A stretch of 64,000 nucleotides of DNA from Prolixibacteraceae bacterium (GCA_003506435.1 DOAQ01000010.1:62001-126000), one strand, 5' to 3'. Counted from the first letter of the stretch, positions 8,606-17,189 are shown. Notes: generated by a model from the letters alone, not told the origin. Program-made: numbers and translations.

Positions 8606-9765
8606 GACTCACCTCCTTTTACTTCTTTTAGTACCTGAAGTGATGTGTTGGTTGGGAACATTTGTACCGGTTTGGTAATTTCAAACTTCCCTTCCTGAAT
8701 TTGTTTTTTCAGAATATCGGCAATTTTACGTGCCTTCGATAAGCTGGAAACCGGCGCAGTACGCACTTTTTTACCTTGCACTTCAATTTTACCGCTGCGC
8801 AGTTGCGCATAATTTACCCGCCCCAAGGCAGGCGATCCTTCCACTCCGTAATCTAACACGGTGGTTTCAATCTGCTCGTTCCGGATCGAAACCCGTTTGG
8901 CTATTTCAGCGTCCAGCACCGGAATGGGAATGCCAATTCCGACAAACATGCTTACTCCGTATTTTTCGTAATAGGCGGCCTGAATAAATTCAGAACTCAT
9001 TTCTTTGAGGTTGCCAATCACCGCCAGGGTGGCCGAATTACTGACCGGAACGCCAAACTCGTTTTTTGGTTTCGACGTGTTGAACTGGGTTCCCGGCCAC
9101 ACGACAAATCCTTGTGTACCACCCAAGAAAATGCGCGTTCCCAGACCGATGGTTCTCAGTTCCGGGTCGTTCAGCAGCGGGCTTAATTCGCCCGAAGTGG
9201 AATACGTGGCATTGCGCATATTGGGAAGCAACGAACCCATGTAGGTGTATTTGATCTGCGGGGTGCTGTTTACCGCCACATTGTAATTCTGGTACGCATT
9301 GCGCGGATTGAACAGGAAAATCTCATTCACCGTGTTTTTGTTGATCACCGTTTTGATATATTTCCGCGGGTAACAATCGGTACCTTTGCCCCAGGCTTCG
9401 AGTTCAATATCCTTGCCGTCAATCAAATCCTGAATGACGTGTGCACCTCCGTATTTCGGATTTTCGGGGTCGCAGGCCGTGGCGCCGATGTACGAGTCGA
9501 CGGCTGCCAACCCTTCGTAAACCGGCACTCCGTTCAACCGGATTTTTTCCATGCGGATAGGCGGACTGGCATGACCGAAATTGATGAACGCACCCGACGA
9601 GCACATGGCGCCGAATGTAGCGGTGGTCACCACATCTACTTTCTCGGCAATTTCTTCAGGCGAAGCGGTAAGCGCCATCTGCGAAACTTCCTCGGCTGTT
9701 AAAACAACCGCCTTACCCGCCCTGATCTTTTCGTTTATTTCTTCGTATGTTTTTTGTATGCCCAT
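8602..9765 (-). CDS. COG1900/DUF39 homocysteine biosynthesis protein
   Basis: Expected to convert aspartate semialdehyde and sulfide to homocysteine, bypassing homoserine acylation. At 387 residues it corresponds to the core COG1900 family without C-terminal CBS domains. The start at 9765 (MGIQKTYEEINEKIRAGKAVVLTAEE) is the normal family N-terminus; an upstream in-frame GTG/ATG would add a non-conserved hydrophobic extension. Two cysteines in family-typical places are present, C55 in GAMCSSGAF and C131 in GTDCYPRK, plus C98. It heads a minus-strand operon with the NIL-ferredoxin, the UPF0280 protein and metH, and a SAM-I riboswitch lies upstream. Homologues are studied in Methanosarcina (MA1821) and Desulfovibrio; that this one acts the same way is inference. 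Confidence 0.92.
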   Translation of the reverse strand: MGIQKTYEEINEKIRAGKAVVLTAEEVSQMALTASPEEIAEKVDVVTTATFGAMCSSGAFINFGHASPPIRMEKIRLNGVPVYEGLAAVDSYIGATACDPENPKYGGAHVIQDLIDGKDIELEAWGKGTDCYPRKYIKTVINKNTVNEIFLFNPRNAYQNYNVAVNSTPQIKYTYMGSLLPNMRNATYSTSGELSPLLNDPELRTIGLGTRIFLGGTQGFVVWPGTQFNTSKPKNEFGVPVSNSATLAVIGNLKEMSSEFIQAAYYEKYGVSMFVGIGIPIPVLDAEIAKRVSIRNEQIETTVLDYGVEGSPALGRVNYAQLRSGKIEVQGKKVRTAPVSSLSKARKIADILKKQIQEGKFEITKPVQMFPTNTSLQVLKEVKGGES

Positions 9766-9876
9766 GTTTTCAGAAAAGATTGATAAAATGATTATCGTGA
9801 TAAAATAACAGATTCTTCGCCGTGCTACCAATGACAATAAATAAAAGGGAAATGCAATTATAATAGTGCTTTTAAG

Positions 9877-9907
9877 TCTCCCCATGGGGGAGATTTAGAG
9901 GGGCTTT
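9877..9907. repeat. GC-rich palindromic repeat, copy 5
   Basis: TCTCCCC-CAT-GGGGAGA type palindrome followed by TTTAGAGGGGCTTTTTA on the plus strand, directly after the stop codon of the 23-codon ORF and before the COG1900 gene. No T-tract follows it on the minus strand, so it is not an obvious terminator. Confidence 0.65.
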
Positions 9908-9979
9908 TTAGCGCATGAACCGGTTGGCAAAGTACATGAAGCTCAGTAAAAACAGGGAAGTTTGTAAATTTTGTTTCAT
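9908..9979 (-). CDS. 23-residue hydrophobic ORF just downstream of the SAM riboswitch
   Basis: ATG at 9979, stop TAA at 9908. The product is 23 residues: starts MKQNLQTSLFLLSFMY and ends FANRFMR, with a hydrophobic middle and basic ends. The ATG lies about 12 nt after the distal P1 strand of the riboswitch, so this is the first reading frame an operon transcript would meet; the COG1900 start is about 140 nt further on. It could be a small membrane peptide, a leader peptide whose translation the riboswitch controls, or chance. It has no methionine- or cysteine-codon cluster of the attenuation type. Only conservation in relatives could settle it. Confidence 0.4.
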   Translation of the reverse strand: MKQNLQTSLFLLSFMYFANRFMR

Positions 9980-9990
9980 TGTCTCGTTAT

Positions 9991-10096
9991 TAATTATAAT
10001 TCCGTTTCCGGTCGGGTATTGGCACCTTTCCCGGCATTGTCCGGTTGGTTGCCAGAGCTTCGCTGAGCCCGTTCTCTCCACTCTTCTCTATAATCA
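9991..10096 (-). promoter_or_regulatory. SAM-I (S-box) riboswitch controlling the homocysteine/methionine operon
   Basis: Minus-strand RNA shows the S-box kernel in order: AGAGAAGAGUGGAGAGAAC, GGGCUC-AGCGAA-GCUCUGGCAACC (P2 with kink-turn), CCGG-ACAAUG-CCGG (P3), then GAAAGGUGCCAAUACCCG (the conserved GGUGCcAAu box) and a short P4 (CCG/CGG). P1 can form between AUUAUA at the 5' end and UAUAAU at the 3' end. It precedes the COG1900-NIL-UPF0280-metH operon, so SAM would repress methionine synthesis. No terminator with a U-tract is visible directly after P1; control may be translational through the 23-codon ORF or use a structure I did not resolve. Confidence 0.85.
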
Positions 10097-10240
10097 AAGA
10101 CCCTTATGTGAAAGAATTTTTGATCTTATGGCTGCAAATGTAAGCCGGAATGTTGATATTTTCAACAGATAATAAGGAAATAAACATTTCCAGCAATAAT
10201 TATTTAAAGAAATAGAAAGGATTGAGGAATACATTACAGA

Positions 10241-10327
10241 AAAAATGGCTGTCCTCTAAAAGTTCTAAAGCCCGCGATTCGGGGCGGGATGACTCAACTC
10301 CGGACTTTTGGGACAGCCCTTTTTTAT
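10241..10327. terminator. large nested-stem terminator
   Basis: Outer stem GGCTGTCC...AAAAGT (10247 on) pairs with ACTTTTGGGACAGCC (to 10318), with T-tracts outside both ends. A second hairpin (CCCGC/GCGGG) is nested inside, as if another palindrome had inserted in the loop. It terminates the barrel-protein gene at 10357 and would also block plus-strand transcription. Confidence 0.75.
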
Positions 10328-10356
10328 TAAATCTGTTTTTACCGAAACCCTGAATC

Positions 10357-11223
10357 CTAAAGATTGATCCGCAACCCAACAGAAAAGTTCAGGCTCGATA
10401 AACTTTCATATTCGTCCTCGTCCAAATCAATTTTTTGGGAAGAATATTCGCTTTCCTGAGTAATACTGGTTAAAGTTCCCCTGATTAAAGAACATTGTGC
10501 CCCGATGGAAAGATGTTCCGAAAGTTTTATATCATAGCCAAGATCCCACGCAATGCCCAAGGTGCCTCCTTTAAGATCGAAAGGGTAATTGATAACATAC
10601 GAATGATCAAGATACCCCAGATAACCAATTGCCAGGCTTGAAACAAAAGCATTTCCACTATTGGAAACCACCCGGACTGAATAGCTCGGGCCTACAAACG
10701 TAATTGCAATGTCATCGCTCACCGTACCGGTACTCAATACACCATCCATATCGTGGTCTATCGTAACATTATCCAGTTGGTTGTCCGATCCGAATGTGCT
10801 GAATTTTAGACCAAACCCTATTGTTTCTGAAATAAAATACGACGCATCAAATCCAAGATTATAGCCTTTTTTCAGATCTTTCATGTATTGTTCGAAGTCG
10901 TCGTTTGCAATTTTTGCAAGACGAGTGGACCAGCCGCCGTGCATGGCCAAACGAAATTTCGAATATCCGGGCTGAATACCGCTTGTTTTCATTTCATTGC
11001 CAGACGCTCCCGGATTGCTTTTAGTAAATTGCTTCACATCCGTTTTACCGATCAGTGTTTTCCTCAGTTCCCCATTGTTCAGGTACGAAAAATAAATATG
11101 ATCTTTGGTTTCTTTGGTAATTTTGCAATTGATTGAATCGTTGGTATTGGTTACAATTAAATCCTGTGCCCCGACAATACCTCCCGTAAACACCAGCATC
11201 AGGATAAAAACTATTTTTCTCAT
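10357..11223 (-). CDS. secreted outer-membrane beta-barrel-like protein
   Basis: A 288-residue protein of unknown specific function. Residues 1-19 form a signal peptide (MRKIVFILMLVFTGGIVGAQ). The next part (about 20-65, LIVTNTNDSINCKITKETKDHIYFSY) resembles the small beta domain often found before barrels in this phylum. From about residue 85 the sequence alternates hydrophobic and polar residues with many aromatic/glycine strand ends and finishes in LNFSVGLRINL, a typical outer-membrane barrel end. It lies 3 bp downstream of a lipoprotein gene in the same direction, so the two are very likely one transcript and may form an envelope pair. It is followed by a strong terminator. Confidence 0.75.
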   Translation of the reverse strand: MRKIVFILMLVFTGGIVGAQDLIVTNTNDSINCKITKETKDHIYFSYLNNGELRKTLIGKTDVKQFTKSNPGASGNEMKTSGIQPGYSKFRLAMHGGWSTRLAKIANDDFEQYMKDLKKGYNLGFDASYFISETIGFGLKFSTFGSDNQLDNVTIDHDMDGVLSTGTVSDDIAITFVGPSYSVRVVSNSGNAFVSSLAIGYLGYLDHSYVINYPFDLKGGTLGIAWDLGYDIKLSEHLSIGAQCSLIRGTLTSITQESEYSSQKIDLDEDEYESLSSLNFSVGLRINL

Positions 11224-11226
11224 GTC

Positions 11227-11955
11227 CTATTGTTTTGTTTTTATTGATTCAAACTCCATTTTCCCTGTTTTATTATCAACCAATTCAATTGAAGGTCGTC
11301 CGACCATGATTCCCATTTTTAAACCACAACGCACATAATATTGCTGTCCGGCTTTGAAATTTACCGGAATTTCTGCCTTCGACTCCGTTTTGGCCCACAA
11401 ATTATTATACCCCAGCTTTTTTATTTGAATAGTTTGTTTCGACTTATTTTTCACCCGGCAAACAATGCTGTCGCCCAAATATACATCGTATGAAACCAGC
11501 GCACCTCCACCACTAAAACGGTATATATTAAGTGTCGCATAATCTACATTGGGATCAGCAACTTCTTCTTCAGAAATAATTTCTTTCTGAATCCCGGAAG
11601 TATCGGCAATTCGCAAAATGTCAGCCTTAATTTGGTGACAAGAACTGCCCATTGCTGAAGGGAGTTTATGTTCGGTTATTTTTAAAACATTACCACCCGC
11701 TTTTCGGGCTTCGATTTTGGCCAGTTCTATAACTTCCTCAAAGCCACAATTTGCTGAGAAACCATTGTCGCCAACTTTTATACTCCCGATCATCTCCGCT
11801 TGCGAAGGAGCTTCTTCGTTTAAACCGAGAACAAAAACTTCCTGCTCGTAGCTTATCGGTTGATAACTCTTTTGCAGGTTGGATGTTACTTTTGGGGAAC
11901 AGGCAGAGATAAGCGCCAGCGCCACAACCAATCCAATTGTCTTTCTGATATCCAT
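11227..11955 (-). CDS. lipoprotein of unknown function
   Basis: The 242-residue product has a lipoprotein signal (MDIRKTIGLVVALALISACSP, lipobox ISAC with C19). Residues about 45-115 (QAEMIGSIKVGDNGFSANCGFEEVIELAKIEARKAGGNVLKITEH) resemble the small alpha/beta domain of YbjQ/YdgH-like envelope proteins; the second half contains a beta-rich region (YDVYLGDSIVCRVKNKSKQTIQIKKLG) like DUF2846-type domains found in lipoproteins. I cannot name a function. It is the first gene of a two-gene unit with the barrel protein at 10357-11223, separated by 3 bp. The 5' side faces a 396-bp region shared with the divergent TonB receptor. Confidence 0.75.
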   Translation of the reverse strand: MDIRKTIGLVVALALISACSPKVTSNLQKSYQPISYEQEVFVLGLNEEAPSQAEMIGSIKVGDNGFSANCGFEEVIELAKIEARKAGGNVLKITEHKLPSAMGSSCHQIKADILRIADTSGIQKEIISEEEVADPNVDYATLNIYRFSGGGALVSYDVYLGDSIVCRVKNKSKQTIQIKKLGYNNLWAKTESKAEIPVNFKAGQQYYVRCGLKMGIMVGRPSIELVDNKTGKMEFESIKTKQ

Positions 11956-12351
11956 GATTTTTTATTTTTGAAACTCAAATGAGGCAGAAATATTATTTGA
12001 ACATTTTCTGAAATCATTCCAAAAATAGGAAATATTAACATGTATCCATTTCAATCGGATCTTTTTTCAATGAAAAAGTTGGGTTTTTTGATACAACGAA
12101 AACTGTATTTTCATTGAAGAAAGCGATCTTCTCCCGTATTATTGATGATTTTAGTTGTCCTGCCCGGCTGAGGGCAGAGGCTGAAATTTCTTTTACCGGC
12201 ATAATTCCACGCTTCGCTGATTAATACCGTTCCAGCCTTTGTTTTTAAATTCATTTTTGCAAAGCAGAAAAAAATTTACAAACAATTTTTGTCTGGGTTG
12301 CAACCTAACAAAAATTCGGTTGTCATTACAGGCAAAAGTTATGAAACAAGC
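11956..12351. other. intergenic region between divergent lipoprotein and TonB receptor
   Basis: About 400 bp with no convincing gene. It is AT-rich and presumably holds two divergent promoters, but no full TTTG-N19-TAnnTTTG pair was found; CATTTTTG at 12252-12259 is the nearest -7-like string for the receptor. A small hairpin (CTGCCC-GGCTGA-GGGCAG) lies at 12160-12177. Confidence 0.5.
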
Positions 12352-14733
12352 ATGAAACAATTAAACAATGTTCTGATGAAACGATTGTACGTTATTCTTA
12401 TTTTCTTTTTTACCGCTCTGTGCGGGTCGGCGCAAATGTCAGCGCAACTGGTGACCCTGAGCGGCCATATAAAAGACAAAGCCAGCGGCGAAGCCCTGAT
12501 CGGGGCAACCTGCTACATCCCCGAAAAAACAACCGGGGTCATTTCCAATTCCTACGGATTTTATTCCATTTCCGTCCCGAAAGGCACTTACAAAGTAAAT
12601 TTTGCATTCATTGGTTACGAATCACAGGATCATGTGGTAGAGTTAAACGACAACCAGCAAATGACGATTTACCTTGATGAAGACATGAAACAGATTGCGG
12701 AAATACTGGTAACCGGCGAGCGAAAAGACCGGAATGTGGAAAGCATCGACATGAGTATGGAAAAAGTGTCGGTTAAGCTGATAAAAAAGCTGCCTTCCTT
12801 CATGGGCGAAGTTGATGTGCTGAAAAGTATCACCTTGTTGCCGGGCATTCAGAGTGGCGGCGAAGGCAACTCGGGCTTGTATGTGCGCGGCGGCGGCCCC
12901 GACGAAAACCTGCTGATCCTCGACGAAGCGCCGGTTTACAACGCATCGCACCTGATGGGTTTCTTCTCAGTCTTCAATTCCGATGCAATCAAAGATATCC
13001 ATGTTTATAAAGGAGGCATTCCTTCAGAATACGGAGGAAAAGCATCGTCGGTAATCGACATCCGGATGAAAGACGGCAATTCGAAAGATTTTCATGTCGA
13101 TGCAGGTATCAGCAACATTTCGAGCCGCCTGACACTCGAAGGGCCGGTCATTAAAGACAAGTGGAGCTACATTATTTCGGGGCGCCGTACCTATGCCGAT
13201 GTGGTTGGCAGGTTGGCAGGTATTGAAGAAATCAAAAACAGCAAGCTGTATTTCTACGACCTCAATCTGAAAACCAATATCCAACTGGGTGAAAAAGACC
13301 GTATTTACATTTCAGGATATGGGGGCGACGATTTTTTTGAACTGGGCGAATCAATTTACATGCGCTGGGGCAACCTCACCGGAACGGTCCGGTGGAACCA
13401 TATTTTCGATGGAAAGTTATTTTCAAATACGTCGGTTATTTACTCAAAATACGACTACAACCTGGGCGTGCCGGGAAACAATGCCGATCAGTTCGACTGG
13501 AGTTCACAAATCAACGATATTAATTTCAAAGAAGATTTTACGTGGTTTCTGGATTCGAAAAACAAGCTCAACTTTGGGATCAACGCGATTTATCATCATT
13601 TCGAACCCGGAAATATCAGCACCAACGAAGGGTCGTTTTATTCCGATTTGAAGTTAACGAATTATAATGCCGCTGAAGGCTCTTTGTATGCGTCGAACGA
13701 GCAATCCATCGGCTCACGGCTGACCTTGAAATACGGGGTCCGACTGTCGTATTTCCAGCAGGTTGGCGTCGGAAAGGTACGCGAATACCTGCATCCCGAA
13801 GCGCCCAATAAAAATGAAGTAATCGGGGAAAAATCGTATAAAAGAGGCGAATGGATCGACGATCCGTACGTGAACCTGGAACCGCGTATTTCGCTGAAAT
13901 ACACGATTGATGAGACAAGTTCGGTGAAAGCGTCGTACAACCGGATGGTACAAAACCTGCACCTGATTTCAAACACCACTTCGCCTACCCCGCTCGATGT
14001 GTGGCTGCCAACCAGCAAATACATCAAACCGCTTCTTGCCGACCAGGTGGCGCTGGGTTATTTCCGTAATTTCAAGGACAACGCATTCGAAACTTCCGCA
14101 GAAATTTATTACAAGGACATGAAAAATGTACTCGACTATAAAGATGGCGCCGAGTTGTTCCTGAATGAAGATTTGGAAACCGAATTGCTTCACGGCGACG
14201 GCTATTCGTACGGGCTGGAGTTGCTGATGAAAAAACAGGAAGGCAAAATTACCGGCTGGGTCAGTTACACACTTGCCCGCACCATGCGTAAAATTCCGGG
14301 GATCAACGAAGGCAAAGCCTATCCGTCAGCCTACGACCGTACCCATGACGTTTCAGTAGTAATAAATTATGAACTGAACCCACAGTTTACCTTTTCGTCG
14401 AACTGGGTATTCACAACCGGAAACCCGGCAACATACCCGGTTGCCAAATACGAAGTGCAGGGAAATACATTGTTCTATTACGCCGACCGCAACAGCAACC
14501 GCATTCCCGACTATCACCGGCTCGATTTTTCGCTCACCTACAATCCGAAGAAAAATGAAACCCGGAAAGTGAAAAGAACACTCAACCTGTCGCTGTATAA
14601 TGTATATGCACGGCGAAATGCCTACTCGGTGACCTTCAAACAAAATGAAGATAACCCGATGGTTACCGAAGCAACCCGTTTGTCGATTATCGGGACCGTT
14701 ATCCCCTCCCTCACATATAATTTCACCTTTTAA
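12352..14733 (+). CDS. TonB-dependent receptor with carboxypeptidase-like N-terminal domain
   Basis: Outer-membrane active transporter energised by TonB. About 793 residues: signal peptide (LYVILIFFFTALCGSAQ), a carboxypeptidase-D-regulatory-like domain (VTLSGHIKDKASGEALIGATCYIPEK, mature residues about 15-90), plug domain (SFMGEVDVLKSITLLPGIQSGGEGNSG, YVRGGGPDENLLILDEAPVYN) and a barrel ending in IPSLTYNFTF with a terminal phenylalanine. The start is either the ATG at 12352 or that at 12376 (MKRLYVILIF); a TTG at 12289 is in frame but unlikely. It is followed after 11 bp by a DUF4249 lipoprotein, the usual partner of this receptor type rather than SusD. Substrate unknown; nothing nearby indicates a polysaccharide locus. 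Confidence 0.92.
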   Translation: MKQLNNVLMKRLYVILIFFFTALCGSAQMSAQLVTLSGHIKDKASGEALIGATCYIPEKTTGVISNSYGFYSISVPKGTYKVNFAFIGYESQDHVVELNDNQQMTIYLDEDMKQIAEILVTGERKDRNVESIDMSMEKVSVKLIKKLPSFMGEVDVLKSITLLPGIQSGGEGNSGLYVRGGGPDENLLILDEAPVYNASHLMGFFSVFNSDAIKDIHVYKGGIPSEYGGKASSVIDIRMKDGNSKDFHVDAGISNISSRLTLEGPVIKDKWSYIISGRRTYADVVGRLAGIEEIKNSKLYFYDLNLKTNIQLGEKDRIYISGYGGDDFFELGESIYMRWGNLTGTVRWNHIFDGKLFSNTSVIYSKYDYNLGVPGNNADQFDWSSQINDINFKEDFTWFLDSKNKLNFGINAIYHHFEPGNISTNEGSFYSDLKLTNYNAAEGSLYASNEQSIGSRLTLKYGVRLSYFQQVGVGKVREYLHPEAPNKNEVIGEKSYKRGEWIDDPYVNLEPRISLKYTIDETSSVKASYNRMVQNLHLISNTTSPTPLDVWLPTSKYIKPLLADQVALGYFRNFKDNAFETSAEIYYKDMKNVLDYKDGAELFLNEDLETELLHGDGYSYGLELLMKKQEGKITGWVSYTLARTMRKIPGINEGKAYPSAYDRTHDVSVVINYELNPQFTFSSNWVFTTGNPATYPVAKYEVQGNTLFYYADRNSNRIPDYHRLDFSLTYNPKKNETRKVKRTLNLSLYNVYARRNAYSVTFKQNEDNPMVTEATRLSIIGTVIPSLTYNFTF

Positions 14734-14744
14734 AACTGAAAACG

Positions 14745-15635
14745 ATGAAACGATATATTATCCCTGTATTTGCTGTATTCCTGCTGGCTTTTTCGGCTTG
14801 TGAAGATGTGATTGATGTAAAAATAAGCGAAGAGAACCTGAATTTGTATGCCGTTGAAGCAAAAATAACCACCGAAAGTAACCCGTTTGTTTTTCTGTAC
14901 AGAAGCATGAAAGTGGATGAAGATATGGCTTATCCCGGCGTCAGCGGGGCAACGGTCTTGATCTCCGACAACGGACAACCACAAAAGAGCATCCAACTGA
15001 AAGAAAGCCCCGAAAACAAGGGCCTTTACCTGGTTCCTGAAAATGAAAAATTCTTTGGCGAAATCGGAAAGAAATATACAATTACAATTGAACACGACGG
15101 AATCACTATTACCGGTTCCGATCAATTATCGAAAGTAGAACCTGTTGATTCGATTCAGGTTCGTCCTTCGTTGCGCGGCGACAAACGTTTCCTTGGTATT
15201 TTCACGAATGGGAAAGAGCCCGAAGGAGTTGGCAATTTCTATAAATGGGATATTTTCATCAATGGAAAATTACTGAATGGGGCCGAATATCTATTCTTTG
15301 CCAGCGATGAACTGGTTGACGGAAACTATGTGAAAGACCTTGAAATTTTTACTGATTTTCACGACCCAAATGAGCCGGAGGAAAAATTATTGAAATTAGG
15401 TTATTCGGTACTGGTAAAGCAAAACTCAATTTCCGAATTTGCCTATCGCTATTATTATCAGATGTATGACCAACATGAGTCGGGGAGCCTTTTTAGCCTG
15501 CCGTCTGCCAATATAAGAAGCAATTTTACCGCCAGTGACGGAAAACCGGTTTTCGGGCTCTTTACAGCCCACGATGTATCAGCTTCAAATGTTTTAACCA
15601 TTGACCAAACAATGATTGACCAGTTAAAAGACTAG
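14745..15635 (+). CDS. DUF4249 lipoprotein, partner of the TonB receptor
   Basis: The 296-residue product carries a lipoprotein signal (MKRYIIPVFAVFLLAFSACE, lipobox FSAC, C19) followed by the DUF4249 pattern: EDVIDVKISEENLNLYAVEAKITTESNPFVFLYRS, then GATVLISDNGQ, a GKKYTITIEHDGITITGS strand pair and a DSIQV stretch. It starts 11 bp after the receptor stop, so the two are co-transcribed. DUF4249 proteins typically accompany TonB receptors of this type and are thought to be surface lipoproteins; the function is not established. The following 60 bp hold an inverted repeat built from ATTTACGAT units. Confidence 0.88.
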   Translation: MKRYIIPVFAVFLLAFSACEDVIDVKISEENLNLYAVEAKITTESNPFVFLYRSMKVDEDMAYPGVSGATVLISDNGQPQKSIQLKESPENKGLYLVPENEKFFGEIGKKYTITIEHDGITITGSDQLSKVEPVDSIQVRPSLRGDKRFLGIFTNGKEPEGVGNFYKWDIFINGKLLNGAEYLFFASDELVDGNYVKDLEIFTDFHDPNEPEEKLLKLGYSVLVKQNSISEFAYRYYYQMYDQHESGSLFSLPSANIRSNFTASDGKPVFGLFTAHDVSASNVLTIDQTMIDQLKD

Positions 15636-15643
15636 GAAGAGAT

Positions 15644-15700
15644 TTACGATATACAATTTACGAAGTTTTTCCTCATCATTGTATCGTAAATCGTAAATCG
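15644..15700. repeat. ATTTACGAT inverted repeat after the DUF4249 gene
   Basis: GATTTACGATATACAAT at the left and ATTGTATCGTAAATCGTAAATC at its right-hand side can fold on each other, with TTTTTCC in the loop. The ATTTACGAT/ATCGTAAAT unit is itself repeated. It may act as a terminator or a dispersed palindrome; no T-tract follows. Confidence 0.5.
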
Positions 15701-15752
15701 GGATGGCCTTTCAAAAAAAGATATTGACAGAAAAATTACAAGATTTTGGCTT

Positions 15753-15793
15753 TCAAATAAAAAGGAGGAAGCCTCCGGTTTCCCGGAGGCTTC
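15753..15793 (-). terminator. terminator of tnaA
   Basis: Hairpin GAAGCCTCCGG/CCGGAGGCTTC (15768-15793) with a 3-4 nt loop; in the minus direction it is followed by CTCCTTTTTATTT. It lies 20 bp after the tryptophanase stop codon. Confidence 0.9.
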
Positions 15794-15812
15794 TGATATT
15801 CACCCCTTCCAA

Positions 15813-17189
15813 TCATACCTTGTCCAATTGCACGGTAAAGTGCCGCATAATCGGAGCCTCCTTTCGAATTCGTAATCCGGTACGTATTTCGTCCCGTATA
15901 TCGTAAATATTTTTAAGCCCGGCCGCCACTACATCCATGTGATTATTGGTATAAGTCCGGCGCGGGATTGCCAGTCGCAGAAATTCAAGTTTCGGATAGC
16001 GGTTGTCACGGGTTTCCGGGTCGCGATCAGCCAGCAGGGTGCCCACTTCAACGCCACGCACACCCGCTTCAAGATAGAGAATTATGGCCAGCGTTTGTGC
16101 TACAAATTCTTCTTTCGGAACATGAGGGAAAAACTTCTTCGCATCCACAAAAACAGCATGCCCTCCAATCGGGTGCTGAACCGGAATTCCATACTCAATC
16201 AGTTGGTCGCCCAAATAGTGTACCTGTTTGATGCGGGTATCCAGAAAATCGTTGGTCGTTACTTCATTGAGTCCAACTGCCAGCGCATTCATATCGCGAC
16301 CGGCCATCCCGCCATAGGTTACAAAACCTTCGTACATGATGTTGAAAGTCGACGCTTTTTCATACCAACTAACATCTTTCATGGCAATGAAACCGCCAAT
16401 ATTCACGGCGCCGTCTTTTTTGCTGCTCATGGTCATGGCATCGGCATACGAAAACATTTCGCTCACAATCTCCCGAATGGTTTTCCCGGCAAAACCTTCT
16501 TCTTTTTGCTGAATAAACCAGGCATTTTCAGCAAAACGAGCCGAATCGTAAATTACCGGAACACCATATTTATCGGCCAGTTGCTTCACGGCTTTCATGT
16601 TGTCCATCGAAACCGGCTGACCGCCCGAAGTGTTGCAGGTAATCGTGATTATAATTGCCGGAATATTTTTTTCAGGCTGAAGTTTCAGTACTTCTTCCAG
16701 TTTTGCAAGATCAACATTTCCTTTGAACGGGAATTTGCTTTCCGTATCGAACGCTTCGTCAACTGTGCAGTCGATCGCTTTTGCCTTCCGGTATTCGATA
16801 TGCCCTTTGGTCGTATCGAAATGCGAGTTGCCCGGCACCAGATCACCTTCTTTTACAAGAGCTGAAAACAGCACATTTTCAGCCGCCCGTCCCTGATGGG
16901 TTGGCAAAAAGTATTCAAAACCAAAGATCGACCGGATCGTTTCCTTTAAATGATAGTACGACGACGAACCTGCGTAACTTTCATCGCCGGTCATGATGGC
17001 AGCCCACTGCCGGTCGCTCATGGCGCCGGTACCGCTGTCGGTGAGCAAGTCAATAAATACCTGCTCGCTTCTCAGGTTAAACAAATTGTAGTTGGCTTCA
17101 GCGATCCACCGGACGCGCTGTTCCCGGGTCGAACGATAAATGGGTTCGACCATCTTGATTTTATAATTTTCAGCAAAAGGGATTTCCAT
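15813..17189 (-). CDS. tnaA: tryptophanase (tryptophan indole-lyase)
   Basis: PLP enzyme splitting L-tryptophan into indole, pyruvate and ammonia. The 458-residue length is normal for the tryptophanase/tyrosine phenol-lyase family. PLP-binding lysine is K257 in SSKKDGAVNIGG; NTSGGQPVSM (187-196) and YDSARFAENAWF (214-225) are family motifs. The region GVRGVEVGTLLADRDP resembles tryptophanase (VEIGSFLLGRDP) rather than tyrosine phenol-lyase (MERGIVSAGR with its specificity Met and Arg), so tryptophanase is preferred. A 150-nt leader upstream contains TATTTTTG on the minus strand near 17343-17350 but no TnaC-like peptide with tryptophan codons, so classical tna induction is not evident. Confidence 0.92.
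   Translation of the reverse strand: MEIPFAENYKIKMVEPIYRSTREQRVRWIAEANYNLFNLRSEQVFIDLLTDSGTGAMSDRQWAAIMTGDESYAGSSSYYHLKETIRSIFGFEYFLPTHQGRAAENVLFSALVKEGDLVPGNSHFDTTKGHIEYRKAKAIDCTVDEAFDTESKFPFKGNVDLAKLEEVLKLQPEKNIPAIIITITCNTSGGQPVSMDNMKAVKQLADKYGVPVIYDSARFAENAWFIQQKEEGFAGKTIREIVSEMFSYADAMTMSSKKDGAVNIGGFIAMKDVSWYEKASTFNIMYEGFVTYGGMAGRDMNALAVGLNEVTTNDFLDTRIKQVHYLGDQLIEYGIPVQHPIGGHAVFVDAKKFFPHVPKEEFVAQTLAIILYLEAGVRGVEVGTLLADRDPETRDNRYPKLEFLRLAIPRRTYTNNHMDVVAAGLKNIYDIRDEIRTGLRIRKEAPIMRHFTVQLDKV

Noticed and set aside
9915..10172. An 85-codon plus-strand frame
   Set aside because: It runs antisense across the SAM riboswitch and the 23-codon ORF; composition and lack of motifs mark it as chance.
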